A stretch of 64,000 nucleotides of DNA, from the NCBI RefSeq assembly GCF_007896435.1, contig NZ_VCBL01000001.1, positions 587,345 through 651,344 of the forward strand, written 5' to 3'. A model generated the notes under the pieces. It saw only the letters and a program-made list of their open reading frames with translations. It ran no database searches and was not told where the DNA came from. The stretch is from Rummeliibacillus suwonensis. Lineage in GTDB: Bacteria > Bacillota > Bacilli > Bacillales_A > Planococcaceae. Both the position numbers and the translations under genes were made by a program. Positions within the stretch are counted from its first letter, which is position 1. Every line of letters begins with the position of its first letter. Shown here one piece after another: positions 1 through 8,875 of this stretch.

Positions 1-6
1 TATATT

Positions 7-82
7 GGGGCCTTAGCTCAGCTGGGAGAGCGCCTGCCTTGCACGCAGGAGGTCAGCGGTTCGATCCCGCTAGGCTCCACCA
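7..82 (+). tRNA. tRNA-Ala (TGC)
   Basis: The sequence folds as a cloverleaf with acceptor GGGGCCT pairing to AGGCTCC, anticodon TGC in the loop CTTGCAC, and an encoded CCA end. It is first in an array whose order (Ala-Met-Ile-Ser-fMet-Asp-Phe-Gly-Ile-Asn-Ser-Glu) follows the end of the B. subtilis trnB cluster without its His gene. An rRNA operon probably lies upstream, outside the window. Confidence 0.97.
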
Positions 83-116
83 ATTAAAAAACTCTAACCA
101 TTTATTATTTTATCAT

Positions 117-190
117 GGCGGCCTAGCTCAGCTGGCTAGAGCGTACGGTTCATACCCGTAAGGTCGGGGGTTCGATCCCCTCGGCCGCCA
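117..190 (+). tRNA. elongator tRNA-Met (CAT)
   Basis: Cloverleaf with acceptor GGCGGCC/GGCCGCC and anticodon CAT. The first pair is G-C, so this is the elongator and not the initiator. The 3' CCA is not encoded: the discriminator A is followed by TAC, so CCA must be added by tRNA nucleotidyltransferase. Confidence 0.93.
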
Positions 191-197
191 TACTGAA

Positions 198-274
198 GGA
201 CCTTTAGCTCAGTTGGTTAGAGCAGACGGCTCATAACCGTCCGGTCGCAGGTTCGAGTCCTGCAAGGTCCACCA
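198..274 (+). tRNA. tRNA-Ile2 (CAT, lysidine type)
   Basis: The anticodon is CAT but the body (GGACCTTTAGCTCAG start, AAGGTCC acceptor strand) is that of Bacillus tRNA-Ile2. In that tRNA C34 is converted to lysidine by TilS so that AUA is read. Its position between Met and Ser is the same as in B. subtilis trnB. CCA is encoded. A naive anticodon call would label it Met. Confidence 0.85.
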
Positions 275-294
275 TACTTATTTATATAATATTT

Positions 295-387
295 GGAGGA
301 ATACCCAAGTCTGGCTGAAGGGATCGGTCTTGAAAACCGACAGGCGGGTCAAACCGCGCGGGGGTTCGAATCCCTCTTCCTCCTCCA
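295..387 (+). tRNA. tRNA-Ser (TGA)
   Basis: Class II tRNA with a long variable arm, acceptor GGAGGAA/TTCCTCC, anticodon TGA and encoded CCA. The base before CCA (discriminator 73) is T, whereas the usual bacterial serine discriminator is G. Confidence 0.93.
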
Positions 388-434
388 TTTAAAGCACTTA
401 AATGGTTGTATAATAATTAAATTTATAATATCAT

Positions 435-511
<77 letters not shown>

Positions 512-513
512 AT

Positions 514-590
514 GGTTCGGTAGTTCAGCTGGTTAGAATGCCTGCCTGTCACGCAGGAGGTCGCGGGTTCGAGTCCCGTCCGAACCGCCA
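514..590 (+). tRNA. tRNA-Asp (GTC)
   Basis: Acceptor GGTTCGG/CCGAACC, anticodon GTC in loop CTGTCAC, encoded CCA. It starts 3 bp after the fMet gene. Confidence 0.96.
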
Positions 591-616
591 TTCTTTATAA
601 TATATGAATTTATTGT

Positions 617-692
617 GGGTCGGTAGCTCAGTTGGTAGAGCATTAGATTGAAGCTCTAAGTGTCGGCAGTTCGATTCTGTCCCGACCCACCA
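617..692 (+). tRNA. tRNA-Phe (GAA)
   Basis: Acceptor GGGTCGG/CCGACCC, anticodon GAA in an anticodon arm TTAGA-TTGAAGC-TCTAA, encoded CCA. Confidence 0.94.
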
Positions 693-698
693 TATTAT

Positions 699-769
699 GC
701 GGGTGTAGTTTAGTGGTAAAACCACAGCCTTCCAAGCTGTTGTCGGGAGTTCGATTCTCCTCACCCGCT
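699..769 (+). tRNA. tRNA-Gly (TCC)
   Basis: Acceptor GCGGGTG/CACCCGC, anticodon TCC, discriminator T as usual for glycine. No CCA directly follows; TTCCA begins one base later, so the CCA end is not encoded in phase. Confidence 0.93.
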
Positions 770-779
770 TTCCATGTAA

Positions 780-856
<77 letters not shown>

Positions 857-864
857 TTTATTAT

Positions 865-941
865 TCCGAAGTAGCTCAGTTGGTAGTAGCATCTGACTGT
901 TAATCAGAGGGTCGTAGGTTCGAGTCCTACCTTCGGAGCCA
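865..941 (+). tRNA. tRNA-Asn (GTT)
   Basis: Acceptor TCCGAAG/CTTCGGA, anticodon GTT in loop CTGTTAA, encoded CCA. Confidence 0.95.
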
Positions 942-944
942 TAT

Positions 945-1035
945 GGAGAAGTACTCAAGTGGCTGAAGAGGCGCCCCTGCTAAGGGTGTAGGTCGGGTAA
1001 CCGGCGCGAGGGTTCAAATCCCTCCTTCTCCGCCA
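945..1035 (+). tRNA. tRNA-Ser (GCT)
   Basis: Class II tRNA with long variable arm, acceptor GGAGAAG/CTTCTCC, anticodon GCT, discriminator G and encoded CCA. Confidence 0.95.
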
Positions 1036-1042
1036 TATGTTT

Positions 1043-1114
1043 GGCCCCTTGGTCAAGTGGTTAAGACACCTCCCTTTCACGGAGGTAACATGGGTTCGAA
1101 TCCCGTAGGGGTCA
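1043..1114 (+). tRNA. tRNA-Glu (TTC)
   Basis: Acceptor GGCCCCT/AGGGGTC, anticodon TTC in loop CTTTCAC, discriminator A followed by TAAG, so CCA is not encoded. Last gene of the tRNA array. Confidence 0.94.
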
Positions 1115-1151
1115 TAAGAAAAGGCTAGAACGAGAACTAGCTGAATAACTG

Positions 1152-1197
1152 AAAATGGTTCTAATCATTGAAACTGATGATTGGAGCCATTTTTTTG
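1152..1197 (+). terminator. intrinsic terminator of the tRNA array
   Basis: Stem ATGGTTCTAATCAT / ATGATTGGAGCCAT (two G-T pairs) closed by a short loop and followed by seven T. It lies 40 bp after the last tRNA. Confidence 0.8.
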
Positions 1198-1330
1198 TTG
1201 GATTATTTTCATTATCTATTAGTATTGCTAAATGAGACATCGTAGAGGTATATTTTCTGGCTCTGTGTAAATAGTTGGGGGATACAATTCTCCACCCTTA
1301 TCCTATTGTGTTACCTACATCTTTATATTG

Positions 1331-1384
1331 AGGTTCTATACTAATTGCTTGATAACCCTAACAATTGGTATAGAACCTATTTTC
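1331..1384 (+). terminator. long hairpin, possible terminator
   Basis: Arms AGGTTCTATACTAATTG and CAATTGGTATAGAACCT pair almost perfectly around a 14-nt loop and are followed by ATTTTCTTC. It is far from any gene (1115-2041 holds no convincing CDS), so it may be a leftover terminator or part of a repeat. Confidence 0.4.
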
Positions 1385-1487
1385 TTCAATTTCCACCATG
1401 AGCGCAAATATTTTAATAGATGGGGATAATAGTATTGAAAAAGATGAACAGTTATTTGTTTTGCAAATTTTTAAGAAAATTTTGGTT

Positions 1488-1636
1488 GATCCCGCTTTAA
1501 CGGGCAGTATGACCCCTATCCAGGATTTAGAGAGAAAGTTAGATGGGGGATTAACTGCCCGTAAAAGTCCAATTGGTTCAGCTAACCATCAGTGAGGGAT
1601 GAAGAAAACCCCCACTGATGGAAGCTTCACTTTATT
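1488..1636 (+). repeat. dispersed modular palindromic repeat, copy 1 (short form)
   Basis: First of six copies in the window. Modules in order: CCCGCTTTAACGGGCAGTA, a module with GATAGATGGGGGAT-like sequence, AACTGCCCGTAAAAGTCC, a GATTGGTTCAGCTAACCATC hairpin, and a terminal hairpin (GTGAGGGATGAAGAA...CCCCCACTGATGG) ending in CTTCACTTTAT. The two middle hairpins seen in long copies are missing here. A 65-codon open frame (1398-1595) runs into it and looks spurious. Confidence 0.8.
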
Positions 1637-1731
1637 AGAGAATCTGATTTTATTTAGCAAATGAAATAATTGATTGAATGAAAGAAAGGACATTATTTAA
1701 ACGAGGTAATTATTCAAATTGATCATTATTT

Positions 1732-1949
1732 TATCCCGCTTTAACGAGCAGTAAGATCCTCATTTCAAGATTTAGAGAGAAGCAAAAAAGATAGATGGGG
1801 GATCAACTGCCTATAAAAGTCCGATTGGTTCGGGCCAACAAGATGTTGGTCCCTCAGGTGTTGTCACAGGACGTGGTGTTTTTAACCTGAGTTTCTCTAT
1901 TTCAGTGGGGGATGAAGAAAAATCCCTACTGATGGAGTTTCACTTTATC
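1732..1949 (+). repeat. dispersed modular palindromic repeat, copy 2 (long form)
   Basis: Long form with all modules, including the CCAACAAGATGTTGG hairpin and a CTCAGGTGTTG...AACCTGAG hairpin that encloses CACAGGACGTGG. It ends about 40 bp before the merR promoter. No reading frame is conserved between copies, so it is not protein coding. Confidence 0.82.
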
Positions 1950-1986
1950 ATTAAAACAGTGGGGAATATTTTGATACGAAAAATGT

Positions 1987-2017
1987 TTGACTTTAACGTT
2001 GCGTCAATCTGTATAGT
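1987..2017 (+). promoter_or_regulatory. MerR-type promoter with 19-bp spacer
   Basis: A -35 TTGACT (1987-1992) and -10 TATAGT (2012-2017) are separated by 19 bp rather than 17. The -35 side carries an interrupted inverted repeat TTGAC...GTCAA (1987-2007). A 19-bp spacer with dyad symmetry is the hallmark of promoters that MerR-family activators untwist, so this is probably an autoregulated promoter. Confidence 0.65.
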
Positions 2018-2041
2018 GAGTTTCAGAGGGGGGTGATTAAG

Positions 2042-2794
2042 ATGGAATATACGATTCAGCAGCTTGCTAAGCTTTCAGGTGTTACTACTAGAACACTACG
2101 ATATTATGATGAAATTGATTTACTTAAACCATTTAGACTGACTGATTCAGGTTATCGCATCTATGGGGAGTGGGAAGTTCAACTCTTGCAACAAATTTTA
2201 TTGTATCGTGAATTAGGTTTGAAATTGGAGGAAATCAAAGAAATACTATGTAGTTCAAATTTTGATATCAAAAGTGCTTTGCTAGAACATCGAAAAAAAT
2301 TACTAAAAGAACGAACAAGAATCGAAAAGATGCTACTGAACGTGGAAAAGACAATTCAATCAATGAAGGGAGAGTATGAAATGATGGATAAAGAGCGTTT
2401 TGAAGGACTAAAGGATAAAATGGTCCAAGAAAATGAGAAACAATATGGTGATGAAATTCGCAAAAAATATGGTGAAAATGTAATAGATGCTTCGAATGCA
2501 AAATTACGTGGAATGAATGAAGAACAATTTAAAGAAAATCAAATTTTGGAACAGCGAATCATCGATTTGTTGAAAGAAGCTATGCAAAAAGGAGATATTC
2601 ACGATGTGAAAGCTAAGGAGGCAGTAGCGTGCCATAAGAAGTGGTTAAAACAATATTGGCCATCTTATTCTATAGAAGCTCATAAAGGACTTGCAGATAT
2701 GTATGTGGCGGATGAGAGGTTTACAGCATATTATGATCAACATCGAAAAGGGATGGCGCAATTTTTACGTGAAGCAATATATGCCAATATTTAG
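2042..2794 (+). CDS. MerR family transcriptional regulator with TipAS domain
   Basis: A 250-residue transcription factor of the TipA/Mta type. Residues 1-70 form the MerR winged helix-turn-helix (YTIQQLAKLSGVTTRTLRYY, then LLKPFR). Residues 75-115 are the dimerisation coiled coil, and from about 120 to the end is a TipAS-type ligand-binding domain (KKWLKQYWPSYS, HKGLADMY). TipAS domains bind hydrophobic antibiotics and drugs, so the protein probably activates a multidrug-response gene or only itself. An upstream GTG at 2033 overlaps the ribosome binding site AGGGGGGTG, so ATG 2042, six bases after it, is the better start. The gene stands alone. The 19-bp-spacer promoter directly upstream suggests autoactivation. 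Confidence 0.88.
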   Translation: MEYTIQQLAKLSGVTTRTLRYYDEIDLLKPFRLTDSGYRIYGEWEVQLLQQILLYRELGLKLEEIKEILCSSNFDIKSALLEHRKKLLKERTRIEKMLLNVEKTIQSMKGEYEMMDKERFEGLKDKMVQENEKQYGDEIRKKYGENVIDASNAKLRGMNEEQFKENQILEQRIIDLLKEAMQKGDIHDVKAKEAVACHKKWLKQYWPSYSIEAHKGLADMYVADERFTAYYDQHRKGMAQFLREAIYANI

Positions 2795-2825
2795 ATGAAG
2801 ATAATGAAAATTGGTGCAAAGTAAA

Positions 2826-2863
2826 AGTAGTATGCTGGAGAACATTCTAGCATACTATTTTTG
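2826..2863 (+). terminator. intrinsic terminator after merR
   Basis: Stem TAGTATGCT...AGCATACTA with loop GGAGAACATTCT-type sequence, followed by TTTTTG. Confidence 0.8.
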
Positions 2864-3085
2864 TTTAGACAGTTAAGGAATAATCGCGTAAATCCACAAA
2901 AAGCAGGGGTATAAAAAACAAAGCCAATTTTATACATAGTTATACAAGCATTTAGGTATATATAACGATCACCTCTAATGACATAAAAAGATAGCAAAGA
3001 TCATCTCATTTTTATAAATGTAGTGGAATATGTGCTTTGAAAAGAATTATTTGGGGAATAATAAGAAAGAATGGAGGTTGAAATA

Positions 3086-3580
3086 ATGACAGATCAACAG
3101 TTACAAACATTAAAGAAAGCATTGCAGGATGAAAGAAAAAAGATTGAAGAAAGACCAGATAATGATGAAATATTTGAGTCGATGGAGCTTTCTAACTATG
3201 ATAATCATCCAGCAGATCAAGCAACGGATATGACAGATTCGGCGACGGAACTGGCGATGGATAAATTTCATGAAGTTCAATTAGATAACATTGAGAAAGC
3301 TTTAAAGGCGATAGATGATGGCACGTATGGCTATTGTACTGTGTGTGGGGAAGAAATTCCTTATGAGCGTTTAGAGGCAATACCGACTGCACTAACTTGT
3401 ATTAAGCACTCTGAAAGGAAAATGGGGACACAGGAGCGTCCTATAGAAGAGGGAATTTTAAATGCGACAACATCTGATCCAAGTAATTTGAAGGATTATC
3501 GAATTGACGGAGAAGACAGTTTCCTTGTTGTAGAAGAGTATGGTTCTTCTGATACCCCGTCTGATGTTGGATATGATTAG
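3086..3580 (+). CDS. yteA: YteA family DksA/TraR-like zinc-finger regulator
   Basis: A 164-residue acidic protein of the YteA family. The N-terminal half is helical and charged. A DksA/TraR-type zinc finger (TYGYCTVCGEEIPYERL, then ALTCIKH) lies around residues 83-112, with His in place of the fourth Cys ligand. Proteins of this class bind the RNA polymerase secondary channel or act in sporulation-stage regulation; the role of YteA itself is poorly defined. ATG 3086 sits eight bases after GGAGG; an earlier in-frame ATG at 3071 overlaps that site. In B. subtilis yteA is also next to menF. A weak sigma-B-like promoter (CTTTGA, 13 bp, GGGAAT at 3035-3059) precedes it. Confidence 0.88.
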   Translation: MTDQQLQTLKKALQDERKKIEERPDNDEIFESMELSNYDNHPADQATDMTDSATELAMDKFHEVQLDNIEKALKAIDDGTYGYCTVCGEEIPYERLEAIPTALTCIKHSERKMGTQERPIEEGILNATTSDPSNLKDYRIDGEDSFLVVEEYGSSDTPSDVGYD

Positions 3581-3720
3581 AATCCTATGTGTTGAGTGGA
3601 AGAAACTACGATAAATATTTTCCCTAGTATTTTAATGTGAATAGAACATATTGCAACAGTTTTTAGCAGATAAAGTGAAGATCGTTATAAATAGAAAAAT
3701 TTATTGATATATTGAAACAC

Positions 3721-3754
3721 AAGGCATGTAGAAATTTTTTCTACATGCTTTTTT
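3721..3754 (+). terminator. intrinsic terminator after yteA
   Basis: GCATGTAGAAA / TTTCTACATGC perfect 11-bp stem followed by six T. It separates yteA from the men operon. Confidence 0.88.
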
Positions 3755-3869
3755 CATACGAAATATAAAGTAAATAAGTGATGAAATTGAAAGAAAGATG
3801 TATGATAGTATAGGACATTATGGACGGTAGATAATTTTATCTCTATATCTACTGACGGAGGGAATTTTC

Positions 3870-5252
3870 ATGAATCGTAAGTTGTCGACAACAACCGACG
3901 AACAAATTGAAACAGAAAAGTCGACACTGCAATTTTTTTCGGAAACAATTGAAGTGAATCGATTGTCAGCAATGGCATTTTTTGAAGCAGGGGAAGGATC
4001 CTTTGTAAATCAGCGATACTATTGGCAAAATCGTGAGAAAACGTTTACCTTAGTCGGTCTAGGTCATGCGTATACCATAACAAGTCAGTCAAAAGATCAG
4101 CGCTTTGACGATGTTGAGCAACAATGGAAAAGGCTGACGCAGCATATTGTAACAAATGAAAAAACACTACACCCCATTCTATTTGGTGGTTTCACTTTTG
4201 ATCCTGAAAATGGTATTTTGGATGAATGGGGAGATATGCCATCGGCTTTTTTCACAGTTGCTACATATCAACTAGTTATACGCAATAACCATATATATAT
4301 TAGTACAAACTATGTTGCGGAACGGGAAAACTCAGATTTATTAAAGAGACTTACTATAAAACGTGATGAGCTTATAGATAGAGCACAAGTAAAAGCATTA
4401 AAAACTTACGTAAAACCAAAAGTAAAAAGTAGTTTTGAACCCTATAAAAAAGAATATTTGGAATCTATTCATCAAGTGACATCTCTCATTCGTCGAAAAG
4501 AAGCAGAAAAAGTAGTGATTGCTCGCTCACTCGTTCTAAAATTTGAAGAAGCTGTTTCATCATCCAATATATTATCTCAAATTATCTCAGAACAGCCTGA
4601 AAGTTATTTATTTGGTTTAGAATACAAAGGTAAATTGTTTTTTGGAGCTTCACCTGAACGATTAGTGAAGGTTGAGAACTCTTATGCCCATTCTTCTTGT
4701 GTAGCGGGTTCTGTGAAACGTGGTAAAACGCCTGAGGAGGATGAAGCATTAGGAAAGGATTTACTAAATGATGCTAAAAATCGTGTTGAGCATCAATATG
4801 TTGTAGAGATGATTGGACATACATTTAAAGAAAATTGTGCAAGCTATCATATTCCATCAGAACCGCAGCTTTTGAAAATAAGAGATATCCAGCATTTATA
4901 TACGCCAGTAGAAGGTCAATTAAAAGATGATGCAACCATTTTGAAATTAGTAAAAACATTGCACCCAACACCAGCTTTAGGCGGTGTGCCACGTATGAAA
5001 GCAATGGAAGTCATTCGTAAGTATGAACCTATAAATCGAGGCTTATATGCGGCACCAATCGGTTGGTTAGATACAGCTGGCAATGGGGAATTTGCAGTTG
5101 CCATTCGATCTGCCCTATTACATCAAGATGAAGCCTTTTTATATGCTGGTGGGGGAATTGTTGCAGATTCAGAGCCGCAAAGTGAATATGAAGAAACACT
5201 TGTGAAATTCCGTCCGATGATTCGTGCTTTAGGAGGACAATTACATGAATAA
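3870..5252 (+). CDS. menF: isochorismate synthase MenF
   Basis: A 460-residue chorismate-utilising enzyme that converts chorismate to isochorismate, the first committed step of menaquinone synthesis. The chorismate-binding domain occupies the C-terminal two thirds: VPRMKAMEVIRKYEP around residue 373, GLYAAPIGWLDTAGNGEFAV from about 390, and the Mg-binding SEYEETLVKFRP near 437. The N-terminal 190 residues are the variable MenF/EntC part. GGAGGG lies seven bases before ATG 3870. It opens a tight operon: its last 8 nt overlap menD, and menH and menB follow. A possible sigma-A promoter is TTGAAA, 16 bp, TATAGG at 3787-3814. The men pathway makes the quinone used by cytochrome bd encoded at 41-46 kb. 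Confidence 0.95.
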   Translation: MNRKLSTTTDEQIETEKSTLQFFSETIEVNRLSAMAFFEAGEGSFVNQRYYWQNREKTFTLVGLGHAYTITSQSKDQRFDDVEQQWKRLTQHIVTNEKTLHPILFGGFTFDPENGILDEWGDMPSAFFTVATYQLVIRNNHIYISTNYVAERENSDLLKRLTIKRDELIDRAQVKALKTYVKPKVKSSFEPYKKEYLESIHQVTSLIRRKEAEKVVIARSLVLKFEEAVSSSNILSQIISEQPESYLFGLEYKGKLFFGASPERLVKVENSYAHSSCVAGSVKRGKTPEEDEALGKDLLNDAKNRVEHQYVVEMIGHTFKENCASYHIPSEPQLLKIRDIQHLYTPVEGQLKDDATILKLVKTLHPTPALGGVPRMKAMEVIRKYEPINRGLYAAPIGWLDTAGNGEFAVAIRSALLHQDEAFLYAGGGIVADSEPQSEYEETLVKFRPMIRALGGQLHE

Positions 5253-6966
5253 TAAAGAGATTCTAACGAGCTATGTATATAAGCTTGTAGCGTCTTTATA
5301 CCAGGCAGGAGTGAAGGATGTAGTGGTGAGTCCAGGTTCACGATCTACACCTTTAGCGTATGCCTTTGCACATACAAAAGAATTTACAATGTATAGACAA
5401 GTTGATGAAAGATCAGCAGCATTTTTGGCTTTAGGAATAGCAAAAGCGAGTGGACAACCGGTTGTTCTTGTTTGTACATCTGGTACAGCAGCTGCCAATT
5501 ATTTTCCTGCAATTGTTGAAGCCAAATTAGCTCGTATACCACTAATCGTATTAACGGCAGATCGCCCACATGAACTGCGTGAGGTGGGGGCACCACAAGC
5601 GATTGCACAACCTAATTTATACGGTCATCAAGTAAAATGGGCAGTCGATTTTCCAATACCTGATGATTTTCCAAACACTTTACCATTCGTCGAGCGGCAT
5701 ATTGCTAGAGCAGTAGCTATCGCTAAAACCGCGCCTGCTGGTCCTGTACATGTAAATGTGCCATTTCGTGAACCATTGATGATTGACTTACAAGAACAGT
5801 TGCCAGCTGTTTCATTCAAAGAAAGCATGGTACAAGAATTTCGTCCTCATGAACATGCTATGAATATGCTGGAGTCAGTGATTGAACATGCGAAAAAAGG
5901 TATTCTGATTATCGGAGAGTTGCCACAGGATACAGATTTGAAGGTAGTTTGGAATTTTATCCGCCATTTGAGGTGGCCAGTCTTTGTAGAAAGTCTTTCT
6001 CATCTACGTGGGAATGTGCCAGATGATTGTAACGATTTCGTGATCGACCAGTATGACGCACTTTTAAAAAATGAAACATTTAAGCGTGTGGTAGCACCTG
6101 ATACAGTGATTCGTTTTGGCGCACAGCCTGTTTCCAAATCGTTCCTGCAATTTTTGACGAAAGTACAACCATCCATCTATTTAGTTGTGGATGAGGATCC
6201 GATGTTCCGTGATTCTTTGGCTATTACAACACACCATATTCAAGCGGTAATCGGTAATTGGCTAGATGATGTACAAATAGCGACTGTAAATATGGATGAA
6301 GCTTATGCACAAATATGGATAGAAGCAAATTGTATGGCAACACAGCATGTGAAAACATATGTACAACAGGAATCAGATGAAGGAGCACTTACTGCTATTT
6401 TATTTGAGCATTTGCCAGAACATAGCAATTTATTTGCCAGTAATAGCATGCCTATTCGTGATGTTGATACGTTCTTTCAAAAAACAGAAAAAGACGTTCG
6501 AATCTATGCAAATCGTGGTGCAAATGGAATTGACGGTGTTGTTTCAACAGCCATCGGTACACAATTGGCGACCAAGCGAGATTCCTATTTATTGATAGGG
6601 GATCTGGCGCTTTTACATGATTCCAATGGATTGATTGCTACTCGTTACCAGCATTGTGAAATGACAATTGTCGTGATGAATAATAATGGTGGCGGTATTT
6701 TTTCTTACCTTTCACAAGCGACGGTGGAAGACCATTATGAAGAATTATTTGGCACGCCTTCTGGTTTGCAATTTGAGGATTTGGCCAAGATGTATGATGC
6801 TCAATATGAAGTGGTCCATTCAAAGCAGGACTTTATAAAAATGCTTGATGCACCTAAGAAAAAACCGCTCTGTATTATTGAAGTGATCACCAATCGAGCA
6901 AATAACGTTCAGTCACATCGTAGATTATGGAACTCAATTAGTAAGGAGTTAGATGAAAAATGGTAA
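5245..6966 (+). CDS. menD: SEPHCHC synthase MenD
   Basis: A 573-residue thiamine-diphosphate enzyme (2-succinyl-5-enolpyruvyl-6-hydroxy-3-cyclohexene-1-carboxylate synthase) that joins isochorismate and 2-oxoglutarate. Domains in order: Pyr domain with SPGSRSTPLAYAF at residue 28 and the GTAAANYFPAIVEA helix near 85; central domain; PP domain with IGDLALLHDSNG near 450 and VVMNNNGGGIFSYL near 475 for Mg and diphosphate binding. The start overlaps menF by 8 nt, with AGGAGG upstream inside menF. The stop overlaps the start of menH, so translation of all three is probably coupled. Confidence 0.96.
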   Translation: MNNKEILTSYVYKLVASLYQAGVKDVVVSPGSRSTPLAYAFAHTKEFTMYRQVDERSAAFLALGIAKASGQPVVLVCTSGTAAANYFPAIVEAKLARIPLIVLTADRPHELREVGAPQAIAQPNLYGHQVKWAVDFPIPDDFPNTLPFVERHIARAVAIAKTAPAGPVHVNVPFREPLMIDLQEQLPAVSFKESMVQEFRPHEHAMNMLESVIEHAKKGILIIGELPQDTDLKVVWNFIRHLRWPVFVESLSHLRGNVPDDCNDFVIDQYDALLKNETFKRVVAPDTVIRFGAQPVSKSFLQFLTKVQPSIYLVVDEDPMFRDSLAITTHHIQAVIGNWLDDVQIATVNMDEAYAQIWIEANCMATQHVKTYVQQESDEGALTAILFEHLPEHSNLFASNSMPIRDVDTFFQKTEKDVRIYANRGANGIDGVVSTAIGTQLATKRDSYLLIGDLALLHDSNGLIATRYQHCEMTIVVMNNNGGGIFSYLSQATVEDHYEELFGTPSGLQFEDLAKMYDAQYEVVHSKQDFIKMLDAPKKKPLCIIEVITNRANNVQSHRRLWNSISKELDEKW

Positions 6967-7784
6967 GTGTAATGACATCTGTAAGAGGCATAAATGTACA
7001 TTACCAGATTATCAATCCTAGAGCTGAGAAAACAATCGTTTTCCTGCATGGTTTTACAGGTAGTACTAAAACATGGGATACGGTCATTCAATCATTTCAA
7101 AAAGATTATCGTATTTTTGCTATAGATTTAATAGGGCATGGCTTAACGGATTCACCATATAGCGTTCGTCGTTATTCAATGGAAGAACAAGTTGAACTAC
7201 TGCATGAGTTTTTTGAAGCTAGGCGAGTTCCATCCTTTACACTTGTTGGGTATTCAATGGGAGGGCGTGTCGCACTTGCTTTTGCTGTAAAATATGCGGG
7301 TATGATAGAGAAACTTGTTTTAGAAAGTTCTTCACCAGGACTACCAACAGAAGCAGAACGCACAGCTAGAAGGAAAAATGATCGTACGTTAGCCGAAAAA
7401 ATCGAAAAAAATGGTCTAGATGCCTTTGTGAAAGAATGGGAGAATATTCCTCTCTTCGAATCACAAAAGGCATTACCAACACCAAAACAACTAGTCATCC
7501 GGCAAGAAAGACTAAATCAGCGTGCTGTGGGTTTAGCCAACAGTTTGCGAGGGATGGGCACAGGGCAGCAGCCTTCTTATTGGGACGAACTAAAAAAAAT
7601 GACGAAGCCTGTTTTATTGATAACAGGTGAACTAGATCAAAAATTTCAACAAAAGGCTATTGATATGGAAGAAAAATTTTTATGCTGTGAAAATAAGACT
7701 GTCCCAGATGTCGGACATGCCGTACATGTGGAAAATCCACAAATCTTTGCTACAATAATAGAGGAACATTTAGAAACAATATAG
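6960..7784 (+). CDS. menH: SHCHC synthase MenH (alpha/beta hydrolase fold)
   Basis: A 274-residue alpha/beta-hydrolase-fold lyase that eliminates pyruvate from SEPHCHC to give SHCHC. Visible features: VFLHGFTGSTKTW oxyanion-hole region near residue 28, nucleophile elbow VGYSMGG with the Ser near residue 98, an acidic residue in GELDQKF near 224, and the catalytic His in VGHAVHVENP near 251. The start ATG overlaps the last codons of menD by 7 nt, and AAGGAG lies 12 bases before it. The annotation rests on position between menD and menB and on the MenH-like motifs. Confidence 0.92.
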   Translation: MVSVMTSVRGINVHYQIINPRAEKTIVFLHGFTGSTKTWDTVIQSFQKDYRIFAIDLIGHGLTDSPYSVRRYSMEEQVELLHEFFEARRVPSFTLVGYSMGGRVALAFAVKYAGMIEKLVLESSSPGLPTEAERTARRKNDRTLAEKIEKNGLDAFVKEWENIPLFESQKALPTPKQLVIRQERLNQRAVGLANSLRGMGTGQQPSYWDELKKMTKPVLLITGELDQKFQQKAIDMEEKFLCCENKTVPDVGHAVHVENPQIFATIIEEHLETI

Positions 7785-7796
7785 GAGGATTTTTTA

Positions 7797-8615
7797 ATGA
7801 CTCGTGAATGGGTAACTGAACATGTCTATGAAGATATCAAATATGAATCTTATAATGGCATCGCAAAAATTACAATTAACCGTCCAGAAGTACGAAACGC
7901 ATTCCGTCCCAAAACGACTGCAGAAATGATTGATGCTTTCACTCGTGCTCGTGATAATGCAAAAATCGGCGCCATTATTTTAACAGGCGAAGGTGAAAAA
8001 GCATTCTGCTCAGGCGGAGACCAAAAAATACGCGGAAATGGTGGTTACGTGGGGGAAGATAATATTCCTCGCCTAAACGTACTTGACTTACAAACATTAA
8101 TCCGCAAAACGCCAAAACCAGTAGTAGCAATGGTTGCAGGCTATGCAATCGGTGGTGGACATGTACTACATATTGTATGTGACTTGACGATCGCAGCTGA
8201 AAATGCAATTTTTGGACAAACTGGACCAAAAGTTGGTTCATTTGATGCAGGTTACGGTGCAGGTTATTTAGCTCGTATTGTCGGACATAAAAAGGCACGT
8301 GAAATTTGGTATTTATGTCGACAATATAATGCACAAGAAGCACTCGATATGGGTCTTGTTAATACGGTTGTTCCGTATGAAAAATTGGAAGATACGACAG
8401 TAGAATGGTGCGAGGAAATGCTTACAAAATCACCAACAGCTCTTCGCTTCTTAAAAGCTTCCTTTAACGCAGATACAGACGGCCTTGCTGGTTTGCAACA
8501 ATTAGGTGGCGATGCAACTTTGCTATACTATACAACTGATGAAGCAAAAGAAGGTCGCGACGCATTCAAAGAAAAACGTGATCCAGACTTCGGTCAATTC
8601 CCACGTTTCCCATAA
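7797..8615 (+). CDS. menB: 1,4-dihydroxy-2-naphthoyl-CoA synthase MenB
   Basis: A 272-residue crotonase-fold enzyme that cyclises o-succinylbenzoyl-CoA. Motifs: [13 protein letters not shown] near residue 31, [12 protein letters not shown] near 70, the oxyanion-hole [11 protein letters not shown] near 115, and the MenB signature [16 protein letters not shown] near 140. AGGAGG is eight bases before ATG 7797. It ends the first men transcription unit, followed 30 bp later by a strong terminator. In B. subtilis menE follows directly; here 1.4 kb of repeat and a lipoprotein gene intervene. Confidence 0.96.
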   Translation: MTREWVTEHVYEDIKYESYNGIAKITINRPEVRNAFRPKTTAEMIDAFTRARDNAKIGAIILTGEGEKAFCSGGDQKIRGNGGYVGEDNIPRLNVLDLQTLIRKTPKPVVAMVAGYAIGGGHVLHIVCDLTIAAENAIFGQTGPKVGSFDAGYGAGYLARIVGHKKAREIWYLCRQYNAQEALDMGLVNTVVPYEKLEDTTVEWCEEMLTKSPTALRFLKASFNADTDGLAGLQQLGGDATLLYYTTDEAKEGRDAFKEKRDPDFGQFPRFP

Positions 8616-8644
8616 AGAGAAGAGATTAACTAAATATTTTTTTG

Positions 8645-8676
8645 AAAAGCCAACGAATTTTGTTGGCTTTTTTTTT
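8645..8676 (+). terminator. intrinsic terminator after menB
   Basis: AAAGCCAAC / GTTGGCTTT stem with loop GAATTTT and a run of nine T. Confidence 0.9.
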
Positions 8677-8875
8677 AGAATTTAGAGGATGAAAGAATAA
8701 GTAAAACATCAATCTATCCAATTGACCATTTGAGACTATGCCTATCTGTGAGTTAACGACGAAGTGAAATCATAATTATGCTTTTAGTTGAGGAGGAAAA
8801 ACTGAATTTATAAGATTGTAGCAGAAAAGATTGACATATTGTAATAGCTTAATAAAATAATATTTCTCTTTCACT

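Noticed and set aside
1398-1595. 65-codon frame after the tRNA array
   Set aside because: No ribosome binding site, and half of it is copy 1 of the dispersed repeat.
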